Shown: positions 11,001-20,567, counted from the first letter of the stretch. The stretch is 64,000 nucleotides of DNA from Methylomonas paludis (GCF_018734325.1 NZ_CP073754.1:3100001-3164000); one strand, 5' to 3'. The notes: generated by a model not told the origin, from the sequence alone. Numbers and translations are program-made.

Positions 11001-11357
11001 ATGGATATTATCTTTTTAGGTGGGCTGGAAATCGATACCATCATCGGCATTTACGATTGGGAACGCACTATCAAACAAAAAATTGTGCTGGACATTGAAA
11101 TGGCTTTTGACATTCAAAAAGCCGCCGCCAGTGACGATATCGCCTATGCTCTGGATTACAAAAAGGTTTCTGATCGGGTAGTCGATTTTGTCGAGCACAG
11201 CCAATATTTTCTGGTGGAAAAACTGATAGAAGAAGTCGCCCAACTGCTGTTAACGGAGTTTGCGATTCCGTGGGTAAAAATCATCTTGAATAAAAAAGGT
11301 GCCATCAGCCGGGCTCAGGATGTGGGTATCATCATTGAACGTGGACAAAAATCATGA
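11001..11357 (+). CDS. folB: dihydroneopterin aldolase
   Basis: Converts dihydroneopterin to 6-hydroxymethyl-dihydropterin and glycolaldehyde in folate synthesis. The 118 residues match FolB: MDIIFLGGLEIDTIIGIYDWER at the N-terminus, ALDYKKVSDRV near residue 47, VEKLIEEVAQLLL near 72, and VKIILNKKGAI near the end. A GGAAAG ribosome binding site lies a few bases upstream. Its stop overlaps the start of folK by 4 bases, so translation of the two is probably coupled. Confidence 0.95.
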   Translation: MDIIFLGGLEIDTIIGIYDWERTIKQKIVLDIEMAFDIQKAAASDDIAYALDYKKVSDRVVDFVEHSQYFLVEKLIEEVAQLLLTEFAIPWVKIILNKKGAISRAQDVGIIIERGQKS

Positions 11358-11854
11358 CCGTGGGCTATATCAGTGTCGGCAGCAATATTGACAAGGATAT
11401 CAATATCCCTTCCAGCTTACGCAGCCTGCGCCTATTGTTTGGCGACATTATTATTTCCAGCATTTACGAAACAGCGGCCGTAGGATTTGTGGGAGACACT
11501 TTTTACAACTTGATAGTCCGATTTGTTTCGGAACTCAGTGCAAAGCAGGTTGCTAAAGCTTTACGCGAAATAGAACTGACGCATGGCCGCAATCGGGAAG
11601 CAGCCAAATTTTCATCCCGGACACTAGATTTGGATCTAATATTGTATGGTGAACAGGTAATACGTGATGGTCGTTTAAGCATTCCCAGAGACGAAATAGA
11701 ACGCTATGCCTTTGTGCTAGAACCTTTGGCGGAGATTGCCGGTAATGAGCTGCATCCCATCAGTAAAAAATCTTTTGCCGAGTTGTGGCAAAATTTCGAC
11801 CAAACCGATCTGCAACAGCGCCGGGTGCAGCCACCTTGGCCGTCAAATGAATAG
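11354..11854 (+). CDS. folK: 6-hydroxymethyl-dihydropterin pyrophosphokinase
   Basis: Transfers pyrophosphate from ATP to hydroxymethyl-dihydropterin, the step after FolB. The 166 residues carry the HPPK signature: YISVGSNIDKDINI at the N-terminus, ELTHGRNREAAKFSSRTLDLDLILYG near residue 75 with the two metal-binding aspartates of DLDLI, and PRDEIERYAFVLEPLAEIAG. It overlaps folB by 4 bases and converges on the pteridine reductase-like gene, with 12 bases of 3' overlap. Confidence 0.94.
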   Translation: MTVGYISVGSNIDKDINIPSSLRSLRLLFGDIIISSIYETAAVGFVGDTFYNLIVRFVSELSAKQVAKALREIELTHGRNREAAKFSSRTLDLDLILYGEQVIRDGRLSIPRDEIERYAFVLEPLAEIAGNELHPISKKSFAELWQNFDQTDLQQRRVQPPWPSNE

Positions 11855-12574
11855 ACGCCGCCCGCCGTCTACTGTTAGGGTATGCCCAGTAATATAATCA
11901 GCCTCAGCAATTAAAAAACTCACGGCTTGGGCAATATCTAGAGCTTGGCCGATATGCTGCAAAGCCACACGGTCAATTATCTGCTGCTTTTGCAGGACTT
12001 CTAACTCCTGTTCCGGCCACAACATCGCGCCGGGAGCAACCGCATTAACCCGTACCGCCGGCGCCAGTTCCTTGGCCAGACATTGGGTCATTGCCACCAA
12101 TCCTGCTTTAGTAATGCTGTATACCGGATATCCGGGTAAACTGCGCTCGGCATAAATATCGACAATATTGATGATACAACCCCGACGTTCGGTTAAAACC
12201 GGCGCCAAGGCCTGCGCCAAAAAAAACGGCGCTTTGAGATTGCTATTGATCAACAGATCCCAATCCGACTCACCAACCTGACCAACCGCTCCAGGAAAAA
12301 ACTGTGCGGCATTATTGACCAATACATCCACACCTTGCCAACTAGCTTGAGCTATATCAACCAGATTCTGCAATTCCGACAGCTTGGTCAAATCAGCCTT
12401 AACCGCTATTGCGGAATCGGCTCGCAGGGCATTGAGTTCGCGGCATAGCTGTAAAGCCGGTGCAATAGAACAGTGATAATGCACGATGATATTACAACCA
12501 CGCTCATGCAGTAAACGGGCGCAAGCCGCACCAATACGCCGCGCTGCGCCCGTTATCAGTACATTTTTCCGCAC
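11843..12574 (-). CDS. pteridine reductase-like short-chain dehydrogenase
   Basis: A 243-residue SDR enzyme. The cofactor site TGAARRIG fits the TGX3RXG motif of pteridine reductases (PTR1, FolM), with NNAAQFFPG near residue 88 and a catalytic YSITK near 152. Members reduce dihydrobiopterin, dihydromonapterin or dihydrofolate with NADPH. Facing folB-folK supports a pterin role, possibly dihydromonapterin reductase as for FolM, but substrate cannot be told from the sequence. Confidence 0.82.
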   Translation of the reverse strand: MRKNVLITGAARRIGAACARLLHERGCNIIVHYHCSIAPALQLCRELNALRADSAIAVKADLTKLSELQNLVDIAQASWQGVDVLVNNAAQFFPGAVGQVGESDWDLLINSNLKAPFFLAQALAPVLTERRGCIINIVDIYAERSLPGYPVYSITKAGLVAMTQCLAKELAPAVRVNAVAPGAMLWPEQELEVLQKQQIIDRVALQHIGQALDIAQAVSFLIAEADYITGHTLTVDGGRRLFI

Positions 12575-12589
12575 TTCAGCCGCCGGTGC

Positions 12590-12874
12590 TTATGGATTAG
12601 CCGCTAAACTCGCCAGCAATTTTTTTCTGATAAAAAAACAAGCCAACACGGAGCAGGCTACGGGTGATTGCGTCAACAGAAACTCAACGACAGAATGTTT
12701 TGGCACCATATCCGCCAATGGTACAACTATCAGCATTTTCGACAGCCACCAAGTTAACCAGTAACCGATCAAGCCAATAATAGACCAGTTTAATAATGGC
12801 CCGCCGTGATTTTTAGCCGTTAAGTAAAACCATATCAACGTCAAGATACCAAATAATTTAGCCAAAAATAACAT
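12590..12874 (-). CDS. small membrane protein of unknown function
   Basis: A 94-residue protein with an N-terminal hydrophobic segment (LAKLFGILTLIWFYLTA), a second around residues 30-55 (WSIIGLIGYWLTWWLSKMLIVV), and a third near residues 70-85 (SPVACSVLACFFI). It lies 15 bases upstream of the pteridine reductase-like gene on the same strand and may be co-transcribed with it. I do not recognise a family. Length, hydrophobic pattern and position support a real gene. Confidence 0.65.
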   Translation of the reverse strand: MLFLAKLFGILTLIWFYLTAKNHGGPLLNWSIIGLIGYWLTWWLSKMLIVVPLADMVPKHSVVEFLLTQSPVACSVLACFFIRKKLLASLAANP

Positions 12875-12993
12875 AATCCCCTCCCAATTCTATTGTTATT
12901 TATGCGGCAAGTATGGGCCGCCTTGGCAATGTAATCAAAAAACACTCAAATATCAACAAGGTATTAGCCGCCAAAATAACAATAAAACTAAGA

Positions 12994-13671
12994 TTATGCT
13001 GCTACCGTCCGTCCAGTCAACCGATACAGCTTATAATCGGTAAGCTCTGCAACCCGATCCGGCTCGGTCGGATCTGACTCCAAGATGCTTTCGCTGTATG
13101 CCAGCTCTATTTCAAAATCATTGGCATAGAGGACGGCTATTTCGGCGGCAATACTGGAAACATCAGCAAAACTAATTACTTCTTCGTGATCTTCTGCAGT
13201 CAGCAGAAAAACCTTCACCTGCTCAGGTACAATCAAACGTAACTGAGCAACATAAAGGCTACGGATATCTTCCGGCAAAGCAGTCAGAGCTGCCCGGTCA
13301 TAAATCAAATCAACCTGACCCAAATCAATCTTGGTCAAAGCAAAATAATCTCCACATAAGATAGTAATGCGCTCATATTTCCATACTATAAATTTTCCGA
13401 TGCGGCGGCGCTCAGGTTTTAAGCGATTTTCCCGAAAAAAAGCTTTAACGGCAATCGGACTCAATTCCACACCGATAACCTCATAGCCTTGGTTGGCCAG
13501 CCACAACATATCCAGACTTTTTCCGCACAAGGGTACAAATACCCGACTGCCGGGAGCGCTATCAAATGCCGGCCAGAATCGGGTTAACAAGGTATTAACT
13601 TTATTTTGATGAAAATCGTTACGCCGATCCCGCCAAAACTGTAACCACAAGGGGTTATCCCGGCCACTCAC
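12994..13671 (-). CDS. tpm: thiopurine S-methyltransferase family protein
   Basis: A 225-residue SAM-dependent methyltransferase of the bacterial TPMT type. Landmarks are WLQFWRDRRNDFHQNKVNTLL at the N-terminus, the SAM-binding VFVPLCGKSLDMLWLANQG near residue 45, GVELSPIA near 66 and IYDRAALTALPEDIR near 128. Related bacterial enzymes methylate thiopurines, selenium or tellurium compounds; the substrate here is unknown. Its start overlaps the stop of the preceding methyltransferase gene by 4 bases. Confidence 0.9.
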   Translation of the reverse strand: MSGRDNPLWLQFWRDRRNDFHQNKVNTLLTRFWPAFDSAPGSRVFVPLCGKSLDMLWLANQGYEVIGVELSPIAVKAFFRENRLKPERRRIGKFIVWKYERITILCGDYFALTKIDLGQVDLIYDRAALTALPEDIRSLYVAQLRLIVPEQVKVFLLTAEDHEEVISFADVSSIAAEIAVLYANDFEIELAYSESILESDPTEPDRVAELTDYKLYRLTGRTVAA

Positions 13672-14342
13672 GCGATGACCTGCTCGGCATTATTGCGGTT
13701 AAAAGTCAAAAAACAACCTTTATAGACATCACCGTTTTCAGTAAGACTATTGGCGCGCCGACTGGAATAGCCAAAACCCAAATCCGTCATTTCCCGACAA
13801 AATGCCACTCGATTGCCTCGATCAGGATCAACAATAATCACCTGCACAGCCGTTGCGGAATGCCGATGAATAAAATTAGCCAATTGTTCCGGCTGCTGGC
13901 GTTCATAAAGCACATCGCTGCCTATAATCACGTCAAAATGGCCCAAAGCCGGATTTTCTCTGTCCCAGCTACCGGTTTTATACTTGATGGGACCAAGCTT
14001 ATTCAGCAATACATTCTGCTGCAAAAAATTTTCACTGAGAGGGTGCCAGTCACTGACCGTAATATCAGCACTACGGTGATGAGCAACCAGACTGGGTAGG
14101 GCCAGACCGGCGCCAATTTCCAGGATGCGTTTGCCGATCAGATCGTAACTATCCATGAATAAGGCCAGTACTCGTGCCGAGGGCCATAATTGCCCAAACA
14201 ACGGCCAACCGGCGGGAGGGACTCCGGCCTGAGTTGCCAGACCGGCAGCATCGGCATATTGCTGGAGATCCAGCAAAGAAGATATCTGGTAGCTATTGCC
14301 GCCAACTGTTACAGTTTGCAGCCTCAGCTGATAGGTAGTCAT
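13668..14342 (-). CDS. SAM-dependent methyltransferase (family 16-like)
   Basis: A 224-residue class I methyltransferase resembling the NNMT/lysine methyltransferase family 16 proteins. It shows GWPLFGQLWPSARVLALFMD near residue 45, the SAM-binding ILEIGAGLALPSLVAHHRSA near 72, DWHPL near 98, and VIIGSDVLYERQQPEQL near 130. Bacterial members may methylate protein lysines; the target is unknown. It overlaps tpm by 4 bases, so the pair is probably one operon. Bases 14343-14543 upstream hold no gene I can support. Confidence 0.8.
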   Translation of the reverse strand: MTTYQLRLQTVTVGGNSYQISSLLDLQQYADAAGLATQAGVPPAGWPLFGQLWPSARVLALFMDSYDLIGKRILEIGAGLALPSLVAHHRSADITVSDWHPLSENFLQQNVLLNKLGPIKYKTGSWDRENPALGHFDVIIGSDVLYERQQPEQLANFIHRHSATAVQVIIVDPDRGNRVAFCREMTDLGFGYSSRRANSLTENGDVYKGCFLTFNRNNAEQVIA

Positions 14343-14543
14343 AAACGGTATTTCTCGTTAACTGCGGTTGTGAATCAGGAAAAGTTTCTGATCGAACTGG
14401 CACAACGCTTCGCGAGAAGAGGGATGCGGCCGACAAGGCGCTTGCGGATAGCTGGGCTACTGGACTATAGGCTATCAATACAGAGTAACATTGCCACCCC
14501 CTACTTTGCTAATAAAATTGCCCGGTACGGCAAGTAATCGGAA

Positions 14544-14759
14544 CTAACGCTGTTTTTCAAGTTTGGTTTGGCAGGATAAACAATATTGACAGGGAATGGC
14601 TTTGCGACGAGCCTCGGGAATAGGCTCACCACATTCTTCGCAATGCGTGGCAGATACGCCGTTATAAATTGTTTTACGGGCTTCCGCAACGAATAGCTCG
14701 GTCATTTTATCCATTCTTTCCACAATGGCATCAGTGCCGCCCGCCCATGCTGTTGACAT
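14544..14759 (-). CDS. DksA/TraR-type C4 zinc-finger protein
   Basis: A 71-residue protein like E. coli YbiI. It has an N-terminal helix (TDAIVERMDKMTELFVAEAR) and a C4 finger formed by CEECGEPIPEARRKAIP and CLSC. These short DksA relatives lack the long coiled coil that reaches into RNA polymerase, so function is unclear. The frame stays open 29 codons further upstream, but the ATG at 14759 has a strong AGGAGC ribosome binding site and fits the family N-terminus (MSTAWAGGTDAI). Confidence 0.85.
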   Translation of the reverse strand: MSTAWAGGTDAIVERMDKMTELFVAEARKTIYNGVSATHCEECGEPIPEARRKAIPCQYCLSCQTKLEKQR

Positions 14760-14875
14760 AATTAGCTCCTGATCAATTCGGAATACAGCATCCAGATTGT
14801 GCTGCTTAGACGGGCATATTATACACCCGCCAAACAACACAGCCATCCTTGGCCATGGCCTAAATTGCCGACGAC

Positions 14876-15319
14876 TTAATGGCCTTTAAAGTTGGCAATT
14901 TCGGCTTGCAATTTTTGCTGTTGCTCACTGGTCAGCAACTTGTAAATTGTGTTATCCAATTCAGCTTTTTGCAGGACTTTTTCCTGATGGCTGACAGTGG
15001 CTTTTTCGATCAGAGCCTTGGCTTTTTCTGTACTGTATTCATTGGAAAAGCTGAGTTTATGTAACTCCTGGATAGCCGACTTATCCTGGCCGAATTTTGC
15101 TGCAAATTCAGCTTTGCGACTCTCGAGCAAGTTTTTAATCTCAGTTTTTTGCGCGGAGCTTAAGTCTATTTTTTCCAAATACGGCGGCAGCTGGTCACCA
15201 AAACCACCATGACCATGATGACCTGGCGGATGATCCGGAAATTGTCCACAATTGACATCAACCGGATTGGCCAGTGCAGCCAGCGGCGCCAAACTTAATA
15301 TCAACATTATCTTACGCAT
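14876..15319 (-). CDS. Spy/CpxP-like periplasmic protein
   Basis: A 147-residue exported protein: signal peptide MRKIMLILSLAPLAALA, then a His/Gly/Pro-rich segment (HPPGHHGHGGFGD, about residues 30-42) and a long helical domain with IDLSSAQKTEIKNLLESRKAEF and LLTSEQQQKLQ, two LTxxQ-like turns. Spy and CpxP are periplasmic chaperones or sensors of envelope stress. It is divergent from a two-component system, as cpxP is from cpxRA, so it is probably a target and perhaps a feedback regulator. The His-rich stretch might bind metal. Confidence 0.8.
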   Translation of the reverse strand: MRKIMLILSLAPLAALANPVDVNCGQFPDHPPGHHGHGGFGDQLPPYLEKIDLSSAQKTEIKNLLESRKAEFAAKFGQDKSAIQELHKLSFSNEYSTEKAKALIEKATVSHQEKVLQKAELDNTIYKLLTSEQQQKLQAEIANFKGH

Positions 15320-15516
15320 GATTTTTCCTTGTATCTATTGAGAATTTAATCTAACCATCAGACGAAACCTGAAATATTTCGTCAGGTTCAGTATCGCCTT
15401 AAGCCATGTAAAGTGCTGTTATGCAAATGTAAATTTTGGTAAATGTCTTTCAGAACGACTGGCATTGCTGTGCCTGGGCAGCTATGATGGCTATAACCCA
15501 TTGCACAGGTGTAGGC

Positions 15517-16206
15517 GTGAGTAAAATTTTAATTATTGATGATGATGTCGATCTGACCGACTTATTTCAGGACTATTTACAACAAGAAGGTTTTAGTGTG
15601 ACGGTTGCCCATACTGGTAGCAACGGACTGAATTTGGCCCTGTCCGGCCAGTTTGATCTGCTGATACTGGACATTATGCTGCCGGATATTAAAGGCACAG
15701 AAATATTGACTCAACTGCGTCGCGACAGCCGTTTACCAATTTTAATGTTCAGTGCCCGTGGTGACGATATCGACCGCATTATCGGCCTGGAATCCGGTGC
15801 GGATGATTATGTGCCCAAACCCTGCACACCCAGAGAACTAGTGGCCAGAATCCGGGCAATTTTACGGCGTAGCGAAACTATGACACCAGATGAGCGGCCA
15901 GAACCCTTAAGTACCGGTCATTTACAAATATGGTCGCACAAACGCAGGGCCAGTTGGCTAGGACAACCGTTGGAACTGACCAGTACTGAGTTTAACCTGT
16001 TGGAAACCCTGGCGCTTCACGCCGGACAAATTGTCAGCAAAACCGAACTTTCTGAAAAAGCATTGGGCCGCCCGCTAGCCCGGTTCGATCGCAGCATAGA
16101 CGTACACATGAGCAGCATCAGGCAAAAATTAGGCCATCAAATCGACGGCAGTTCTTATATCCAAACCGTACGCGGCCAGGGTTATCAATTGATAAAGGAT
16201 GAGTGA
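15517..16206 (+). CDS. OmpR-family response regulator (CpxR-like)
   Basis: A 229-residue two-domain regulator: receiver domain with acidic IIDDDVDL, phospho-acceptor Asp in LLILDIMLPD and conserved FSARGDDIDRI, then a winged-helix domain (LTSTEFNLLETLALHAGQIVSK, SSIRQKLG, VRGQGYQL). The frame is open 27 codons upstream, but the GTG at 15517 gives the family start VSKILIIDDD and has AGGTG just before it. It overlaps the histidine kinase by one base and is divergent from the Spy/CpxP-like gene, which it probably controls. Confidence 0.92.
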   Translation: MSKILIIDDDVDLTDLFQDYLQQEGFSVTVAHTGSNGLNLALSGQFDLLILDIMLPDIKGTEILTQLRRDSRLPILMFSARGDDIDRIIGLESGADDYVPKPCTPRELVARIRAILRRSETMTPDERPEPLSTGHLQIWSHKRRASWLGQPLELTSTEFNLLETLALHAGQIVSKTELSEKALGRPLARFDRSIDVHMSSIRQKLGHQIDGSSYIQTVRGQGYQLIKDE

Positions 16207-17612
16207 TGGGGCGTTTATTCTGGAAATTTTTCTTTGCCTTCTGGCTGGCAGTATTGACAGCGGGTATTGGTGTCGGCACGGCGGTGTGGGTAAGACATAA
16301 CAGCAACTTATTAAGCTCAGCAAACGAACAGGACATCATAGACAGCCATGCCTCGGCTTTTGTGAACGCTGCTGCCGGCATTTTGACACACGGCGGAGTC
16401 AGCGGTTTGCGTAGTTTTCTGGATAGTGTGCAGGAAGGGCCGTTCCCTGCGGTCTATGCCGTGAACGATGCCGACCAGGAAATTCTGGAACGCAGCCTTA
16501 GTGACTCGCAATTACAACAAATACGCAATCTATATTTGCAGCAGACGGCTAGCCCAGCCTTACGCATGGTTTCAGCTGATGATGGCCATCGTTACCTGTT
16601 GTTTGCTCCCTGGACAGCCCACGGCTTGCGTGGCAACCGGCATCAACCACCACCTGATGAGCTGGGTGGAGAGCCACCACCAGACATACCACGCCACCCC
16701 CGGCCTGGCCGACGGCCACCTCCGTGGTTGGCGATTAGTGCCGGCACACTGGCCAGCTTAATGTTCAGCGCCTTGCTGGCCTGGTATTTCGCCAAACCGA
16801 TCCGCAAGCTGCGTAGTGCCTTTGCTGCCTTGGCCGGCGGTGCGCTCGATACCCGAATCGGTATGGCCATGGGCAGACGTAGTGATGAATTGACCGAACT
16901 GGGCCGCGACTTCGATCATATGGCACAGCAAATCTGCGCCCTGGTCAGTGCTCAGCGACATCTGCTTCATGATGTGTCTCATGAATTACGATCACCTTTA
17001 GCTCGCATTCAGGCCGCAATCGGCCTTGCCCAGCAGCAACCGGAAAAACTTGCCGCCAGTATGGAACGCATAGAACGTGAAACTCAACGTATGAACCAGC
17101 TGGTTGGCGAATTGCTAATGTTGTCGCGCCTGGAAGCTGGAGTCGATGCCGAAAAAATAAGCCATATTGATATAGGCGACCTGCTGGCCGATATCATTGC
17201 CGATGTGCAATTTGAGGCAGAGCCGCTGCAAGTGGGTATCAATTATAAGGGCCCCAACCATATCAGCGGTCAATGCCGAAGCGAATTGCTGCATCGCGCC
17301 ATAGAAAATGTGTTACGCAACGCCGTTCAGCATTGCCAAGCCGGTGGTCAGGTGCAGACAACGGTTCATTTTGATGCCCGTCAGCGCCGATTGCGGATCG
17401 GAATTGATGATGATGGCCCCGGTGTGCCGGAACAGCATCTAGCAGCCATTTTTCAGCCGTTTTTTCGCAGCACTCCACGCGACAAAAATGGCGCCGGCTT
17501 GGGCTTGGCCATCGCCTACCGGGCCATTGCCGCCCAAGGCGGTGACATTCAAGCCCGGAATCGGCGCGGCGGTGGTTTACGGGTAATCATAGAGCTGCCA
17601 TTACCGGCTTAA
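16206..17612 (+). CDS. sensor histidine kinase (CpxA-like)
   Basis: A 468-residue inner-membrane kinase. It has one membrane segment near residues 5-28, a periplasmic sensor region, a second segment near 175-198 (WLAISAGTLASLMFSALLAW), HAMP, HisKA with the phospho-His in HDVSHELRSPLAR, and HATPase with RNAVQHC, DDGPGVP and GAGLGLAI. Just before the second membrane segment is a proline-rich stretch (about residues 150-173, HQPPPDELGGEPPPD and PRPGRRPPP). ATG at 16206 overlaps the regulator stop (TGATG); GTG three bases earlier is possible. Confidence 0.92.
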   Translation: MGRLFWKFFFAFWLAVLTAGIGVGTAVWVRHNSNLLSSANEQDIIDSHASAFVNAAAGILTHGGVSGLRSFLDSVQEGPFPAVYAVNDADQEILERSLSDSQLQQIRNLYLQQTASPALRMVSADDGHRYLLFAPWTAHGLRGNRHQPPPDELGGEPPPDIPRHPRPGRRPPPWLAISAGTLASLMFSALLAWYFAKPIRKLRSAFAALAGGALDTRIGMAMGRRSDELTELGRDFDHMAQQICALVSAQRHLLHDVSHELRSPLARIQAAIGLAQQQPEKLAASMERIERETQRMNQLVGELLMLSRLEAGVDAEKISHIDIGDLLADIIADVQFEAEPLQVGINYKGPNHISGQCRSELLHRAIENVLRNAVQHCQAGGQVQTTVHFDARQRRLRIGIDDDGPGVPEQHLAAIFQPFFRSTPRDKNGAGLGLAIAYRAIAAQGGDIQARNRRGGGLRVIIELPLPA

Positions 17613-17717
17613 ACGCACCAAAACATAACCGCAGCATTTTTGCGTGATATTTCAAGCACTCACAATTTGTACAGCAGTGCTAAAATAGCTGGACATTAAG
17701 CTTTAATTTATCCAGAT

Positions 17718-19076
17718 ATGAAACAGGTTGAACTTCTTTCTCCAGCCGGCACCATCCGCAATATGCGTTACGCCTTTGCCTTCGGCGCTGATGCCGTGTA
17801 TGCCGGACAGCCCCGCTACAGCTTGCGGGTGCGTAATAACGACTTTTTGGCAGACAATCTTGCCAAAGGCATAGCCGAAGCCCATCAACTGGGCAAAAAA
17901 TTTTTTCTGGCCGCCAATGTCATTCCGCATAATGCCAAAGTCAAAACCTTTATCAAGGATATGCAGCCAATAATTGCCATGGGGCCGGATGCGCTAATCA
18001 TGGCCGATCCGGGTTTAATCATGCTGACCCGTGAACAATGGCCGGATATGCCTATACATTTGTCCGTGCAGGCCAACACCGTCAATTACGCCAGTGTCAA
18101 ATTCTGGCAAAGCATGGGCGTAGAACGTATTATTTTATCCCGCGAATTGTCTCTGGATGAGATTGCCGAAATTCGCCAGCAATGCCCGGACATAGAATTG
18201 GAAGTGTTTGTACACGGCGCCTTGTGTATAGCCTATTCTGGACGTTGTCTGTTGTCCGGTTATTTTAATCACCGCGACCCTAACCAGGGTACCTGCACCA
18301 ATTCGTGCCGCTGGAAATACGATACCGTTCCGGCCCAAGAAAATGCCGAAGGCGATTATATTCTGGCCAATAATTCGGTGTTATCAATGGCCGACATCAA
18401 TCAAAGCTTTGATTCCACTGCCAGTTGCGGCGGTGCTCAACGCCACCCGCTGGCCGACAACATTTATTTTCTGGAAGAAGAAGGCCGTAAAGGCGAATAT
18501 CTACCGGTAATGGAAGATGAGAACGGCACTTACATCATGAACTCCAAAGACTTACGCGCCGTTGAACATGTACAGCGCCTGGTGGAAATCGGCATAGACA
18601 GTCTGAAAATAGAAGGCCGCACCAAATCGCATTTTTATGTGGCGCGCACCGCCCAGACTTATCGGCAGGCCATAGATGATGCCCTGGCCGGACGACCATT
18701 TCAGCCGGAATTGCTGGGTATCCTGGATAATCTGGCCAATCGTGGTTATACCGATGGTTTTTATCAACGCCATCATACCCAGGATCATCAAAATTACATG
18801 TCCGGCTATTCCAAAAGTCATCAGCAACAGTTTTGCGGCGAAATCACCCATTACCACACCGATAGTGGTTATGCCGACATCAGTGTCAAAAACAAATTTG
18901 CCGTGGGTGACCGGCTGGAACTGATTTTACCAGGCGGCAATCAAGATATCGTGGTGGATACAATGCGGGATAAATACGGTAATGACATGCAGGAAGCTTT
19001 AGGCGGCGGTTATGAGGTGCAAATCAAATTGCCCAACCCCGACTGCCGTTACGGTTTACTGGCGCGTTATTATTAG
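17718..19076 (+). CDS. trhP: tRNA U34 hydroxylation protein TrhP (YegQ, U32 family)
   Basis: A 452-residue U32-family protein. YegQ/TrhP in E. coli is needed for prephenate-dependent 5-hydroxyuridine formation at tRNA position 34. The sequence starts MKQVELLSPAGTIRNMRYAF and carries the U32 signature region EVFVHGALCIAYSGRCLLSG near residue 165, then cysteines in GTCTNSCRWKY that suit the iron-sulfur site, and SLKIEGRTKSHFYVA near 296. Length matches YegQ. It is followed within 10 bases by rraA. Confidence 0.9.
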   Translation: MKQVELLSPAGTIRNMRYAFAFGADAVYAGQPRYSLRVRNNDFLADNLAKGIAEAHQLGKKFFLAANVIPHNAKVKTFIKDMQPIIAMGPDALIMADPGLIMLTREQWPDMPIHLSVQANTVNYASVKFWQSMGVERIILSRELSLDEIAEIRQQCPDIELEVFVHGALCIAYSGRCLLSGYFNHRDPNQGTCTNSCRWKYDTVPAQENAEGDYILANNSVLSMADINQSFDSTASCGGAQRHPLADNIYFLEEEGRKGEYLPVMEDENGTYIMNSKDLRAVEHVQRLVEIGIDSLKIEGRTKSHFYVARTAQTYRQAIDDALAGRPFQPELLGILDNLANRGYTDGFYQRHHTQDHQNYMSGYSKSHQQQFCGEITHYHTDSGYADISVKNKFAVGDRLELILPGGNQDIVVDTMRDKYGNDMQEALGGGYEVQIKLPNPDCRYGLLARYY

Positions 19077-19085
19077 GATATCGGC

Positions 19086-19571
19086 ATGACATTTCAAACT
19101 GCGGAACTTTGCGACCAGTTTTCCGACCGGGAAAACTTTCAGATTGCCGAACCGATTTTTAAACAATACGGCCAAAAGCGGCATTTCAGTGGGCTGATTT
19201 CCACCCTGAAAGTGTTTGAAGATTACGCGTTGATTCAAAGCACCTTAGAACAGAAGGTCAACGACCGAGTGCTGGTCATTGATGGCGGCGGCTCACGGCG
19301 CTGTGCACTGTTCGGTGCCACGCTAGCTGAACTGGCAGTGGCAAACGGCTGGCAAGGTGTGCTCATATACGGCTGCATTCGTGGTGCCGAGCAAATTGAT
19401 CAACTGCCGATTGGGGTAATAGCCCTGAACACCCACCCCTTGCGCAGCCACAAACATGCCCCGGGCGAAACCGATATATTGATTACCTTTGCCGGGGTCA
19501 ATTTTAAGAAAAATCATTATTTATATGCCGATTGTGACGGAATTATCGTCGCCGAGACAAAATTGGATTAA
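19086..19571 (+). CDS. rraA: RraA-family protein (RNase E regulator / aldolase fold)
   Basis: A 161-residue protein matching RraA: FQTAELCDQF at the N-terminus, VLVIDGGGSRRCALFGATLAELA near residue 62, and GVLIYGCIRGAEQIDQLPIGVIAL near 96. In E. coli RraA binds and inhibits RNase E; relatives are 4-hydroxy-4-methyl-2-oxoglutarate aldolases with the same GGxxRCALxG core, so either function is possible. It lies 9 bases after trhP and 39 before ispH. Confidence 0.9.
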   Translation: MTFQTAELCDQFSDRENFQIAEPIFKQYGQKRHFSGLISTLKVFEDYALIQSTLEQKVNDRVLVIDGGGSRRCALFGATLAELAVANGWQGVLIYGCIRGAEQIDQLPIGVIALNTHPLRSHKHAPGETDILITFAGVNFKKNHYLYADCDGIIVAETKLD

Positions 19572-19610
19572 AATCGCATTTCCCAATACCCTAGTAAAAG
19601 AGTCAAGATT

Positions 19611-20567
19611 ATGCAAATAGTACTCGCTAACCCTCGTGGATTCTGTGCCGGTGTCGACCGGGCCATTGAAATTGTCGATCAAGCAATCGATACCTTTGGT
19701 GCACCGATTTATGTTCGGCATGAAGTGGTGCACAATCGTACCGTGGTTGACGGTCTGAAACAAAAAGGCGCAGTGTTTATCGAAGACCTAAGTGATGTAC
19801 CGGTTGGTTCTTATCTTATTTTCAGCGCCCACGGTGTCTCCAAGCAGGTACAAAAAGAAGCCGAAGAACGTAATCTGACGGTTTTTGATGCCACTTGCCC
19901 ATTGGTAACCAAAGTACACATGCAGGTTGCCAAACACGCCAAACAGGATAGAGAAGTGATTCTGATTGGCCACGCCGGTCACCCAGAAGTGGAAGGCACC
20001 ATGGGCCAGTATGAGAAATGTACCGAAAATGGTGATATTTATCTGGTGGAAACTCCGGAAGATGTGCAAAACCTGAAAGTCAATAATCCGGAGAATCTGG
20101 CCTATGTGACCCAGACCACTTTATCCATGACTGACACCAAAATCATGGTGGATGCCTTACGCGCACAATTTCCGTCCATCAAGGAACAAAAGAAAGACGA
20201 TATTTGCTATGCCACCCAAAATCGCCAGGATGCCGTACATGATCTGGCCGGCATTGCCGATCTGATACTGGTGGTGGGTTCACCTAACAGTTCCAACTCC
20301 AACCGCTTGCGGGAGATTGCCGAGCAACTGGGCAAATCGGCTTATCTGATCGACACCTATAAAGATTTGCAGCAGCACTGGTTTGACAACATCGGCACCG
20401 TTGGCGTCACCGCCGGCGCTTCGGCTCCGGAAGTGCTGGTGCAGGAAGTGATCAACCGTCTGATCGAATGGGGTGGAGAACAAACTTCGGTACGGGAAAA
20501 TACCGGTATTGAAGAAAAAGTGGTGTTTTCGATTCCCAAGGAATTGAAAAGACATATGGAGGCTTGA
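19611..20567 (+). CDS. ispH: 4-hydroxy-3-methylbut-2-enyl diphosphate reductase
   Basis: Last step of the non-mevalonate isoprenoid pathway, producing IPP and DMAPP with an iron-sulfur cluster. The 318 residues contain the three cluster cysteines in [11 protein letters not shown] (near 12), [12 protein letters not shown] (near 96) and [12 protein letters not shown] (near 197), plus [13 protein letters not shown]. Isoprenoids made here feed, among others, the C30 carotenoid genes 1 kb downstream, though the genes lie on opposite strands. Confidence 0.97.
   Translation: MQIVLANPRGFCAGVDRAIEIVDQAIDTFGAPIYVRHEVVHNRTVVDGLKQKGAVFIEDLSDVPVGSYLIFSAHGVSKQVQKEAEERNLTVFDATCPLVTKVHMQVAKHAKQDREVILIGHAGHPEVEGTMGQYEKCTENGDIYLVETPEDVQNLKVNNPENLAYVTQTTLSMTDTKIMVDALRAQFPSIKEQKKDDICYATQNRQDAVHDLAGIADLILVVGSPNSSNSNRLREIAEQLGKSAYLIDTYKDLQQHWFDNIGTVGVTAGASAPEVLVQEVINRLIEWGGEQTSVRENTGIEEKVVFSIPKELKRHMEA

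Noticed and set aside
14190..14537. 115-codon plus-strand frame opposite the methyltransferase gene
   Set aside because: Mostly antisense to a clear methyltransferase and without recognisable features.
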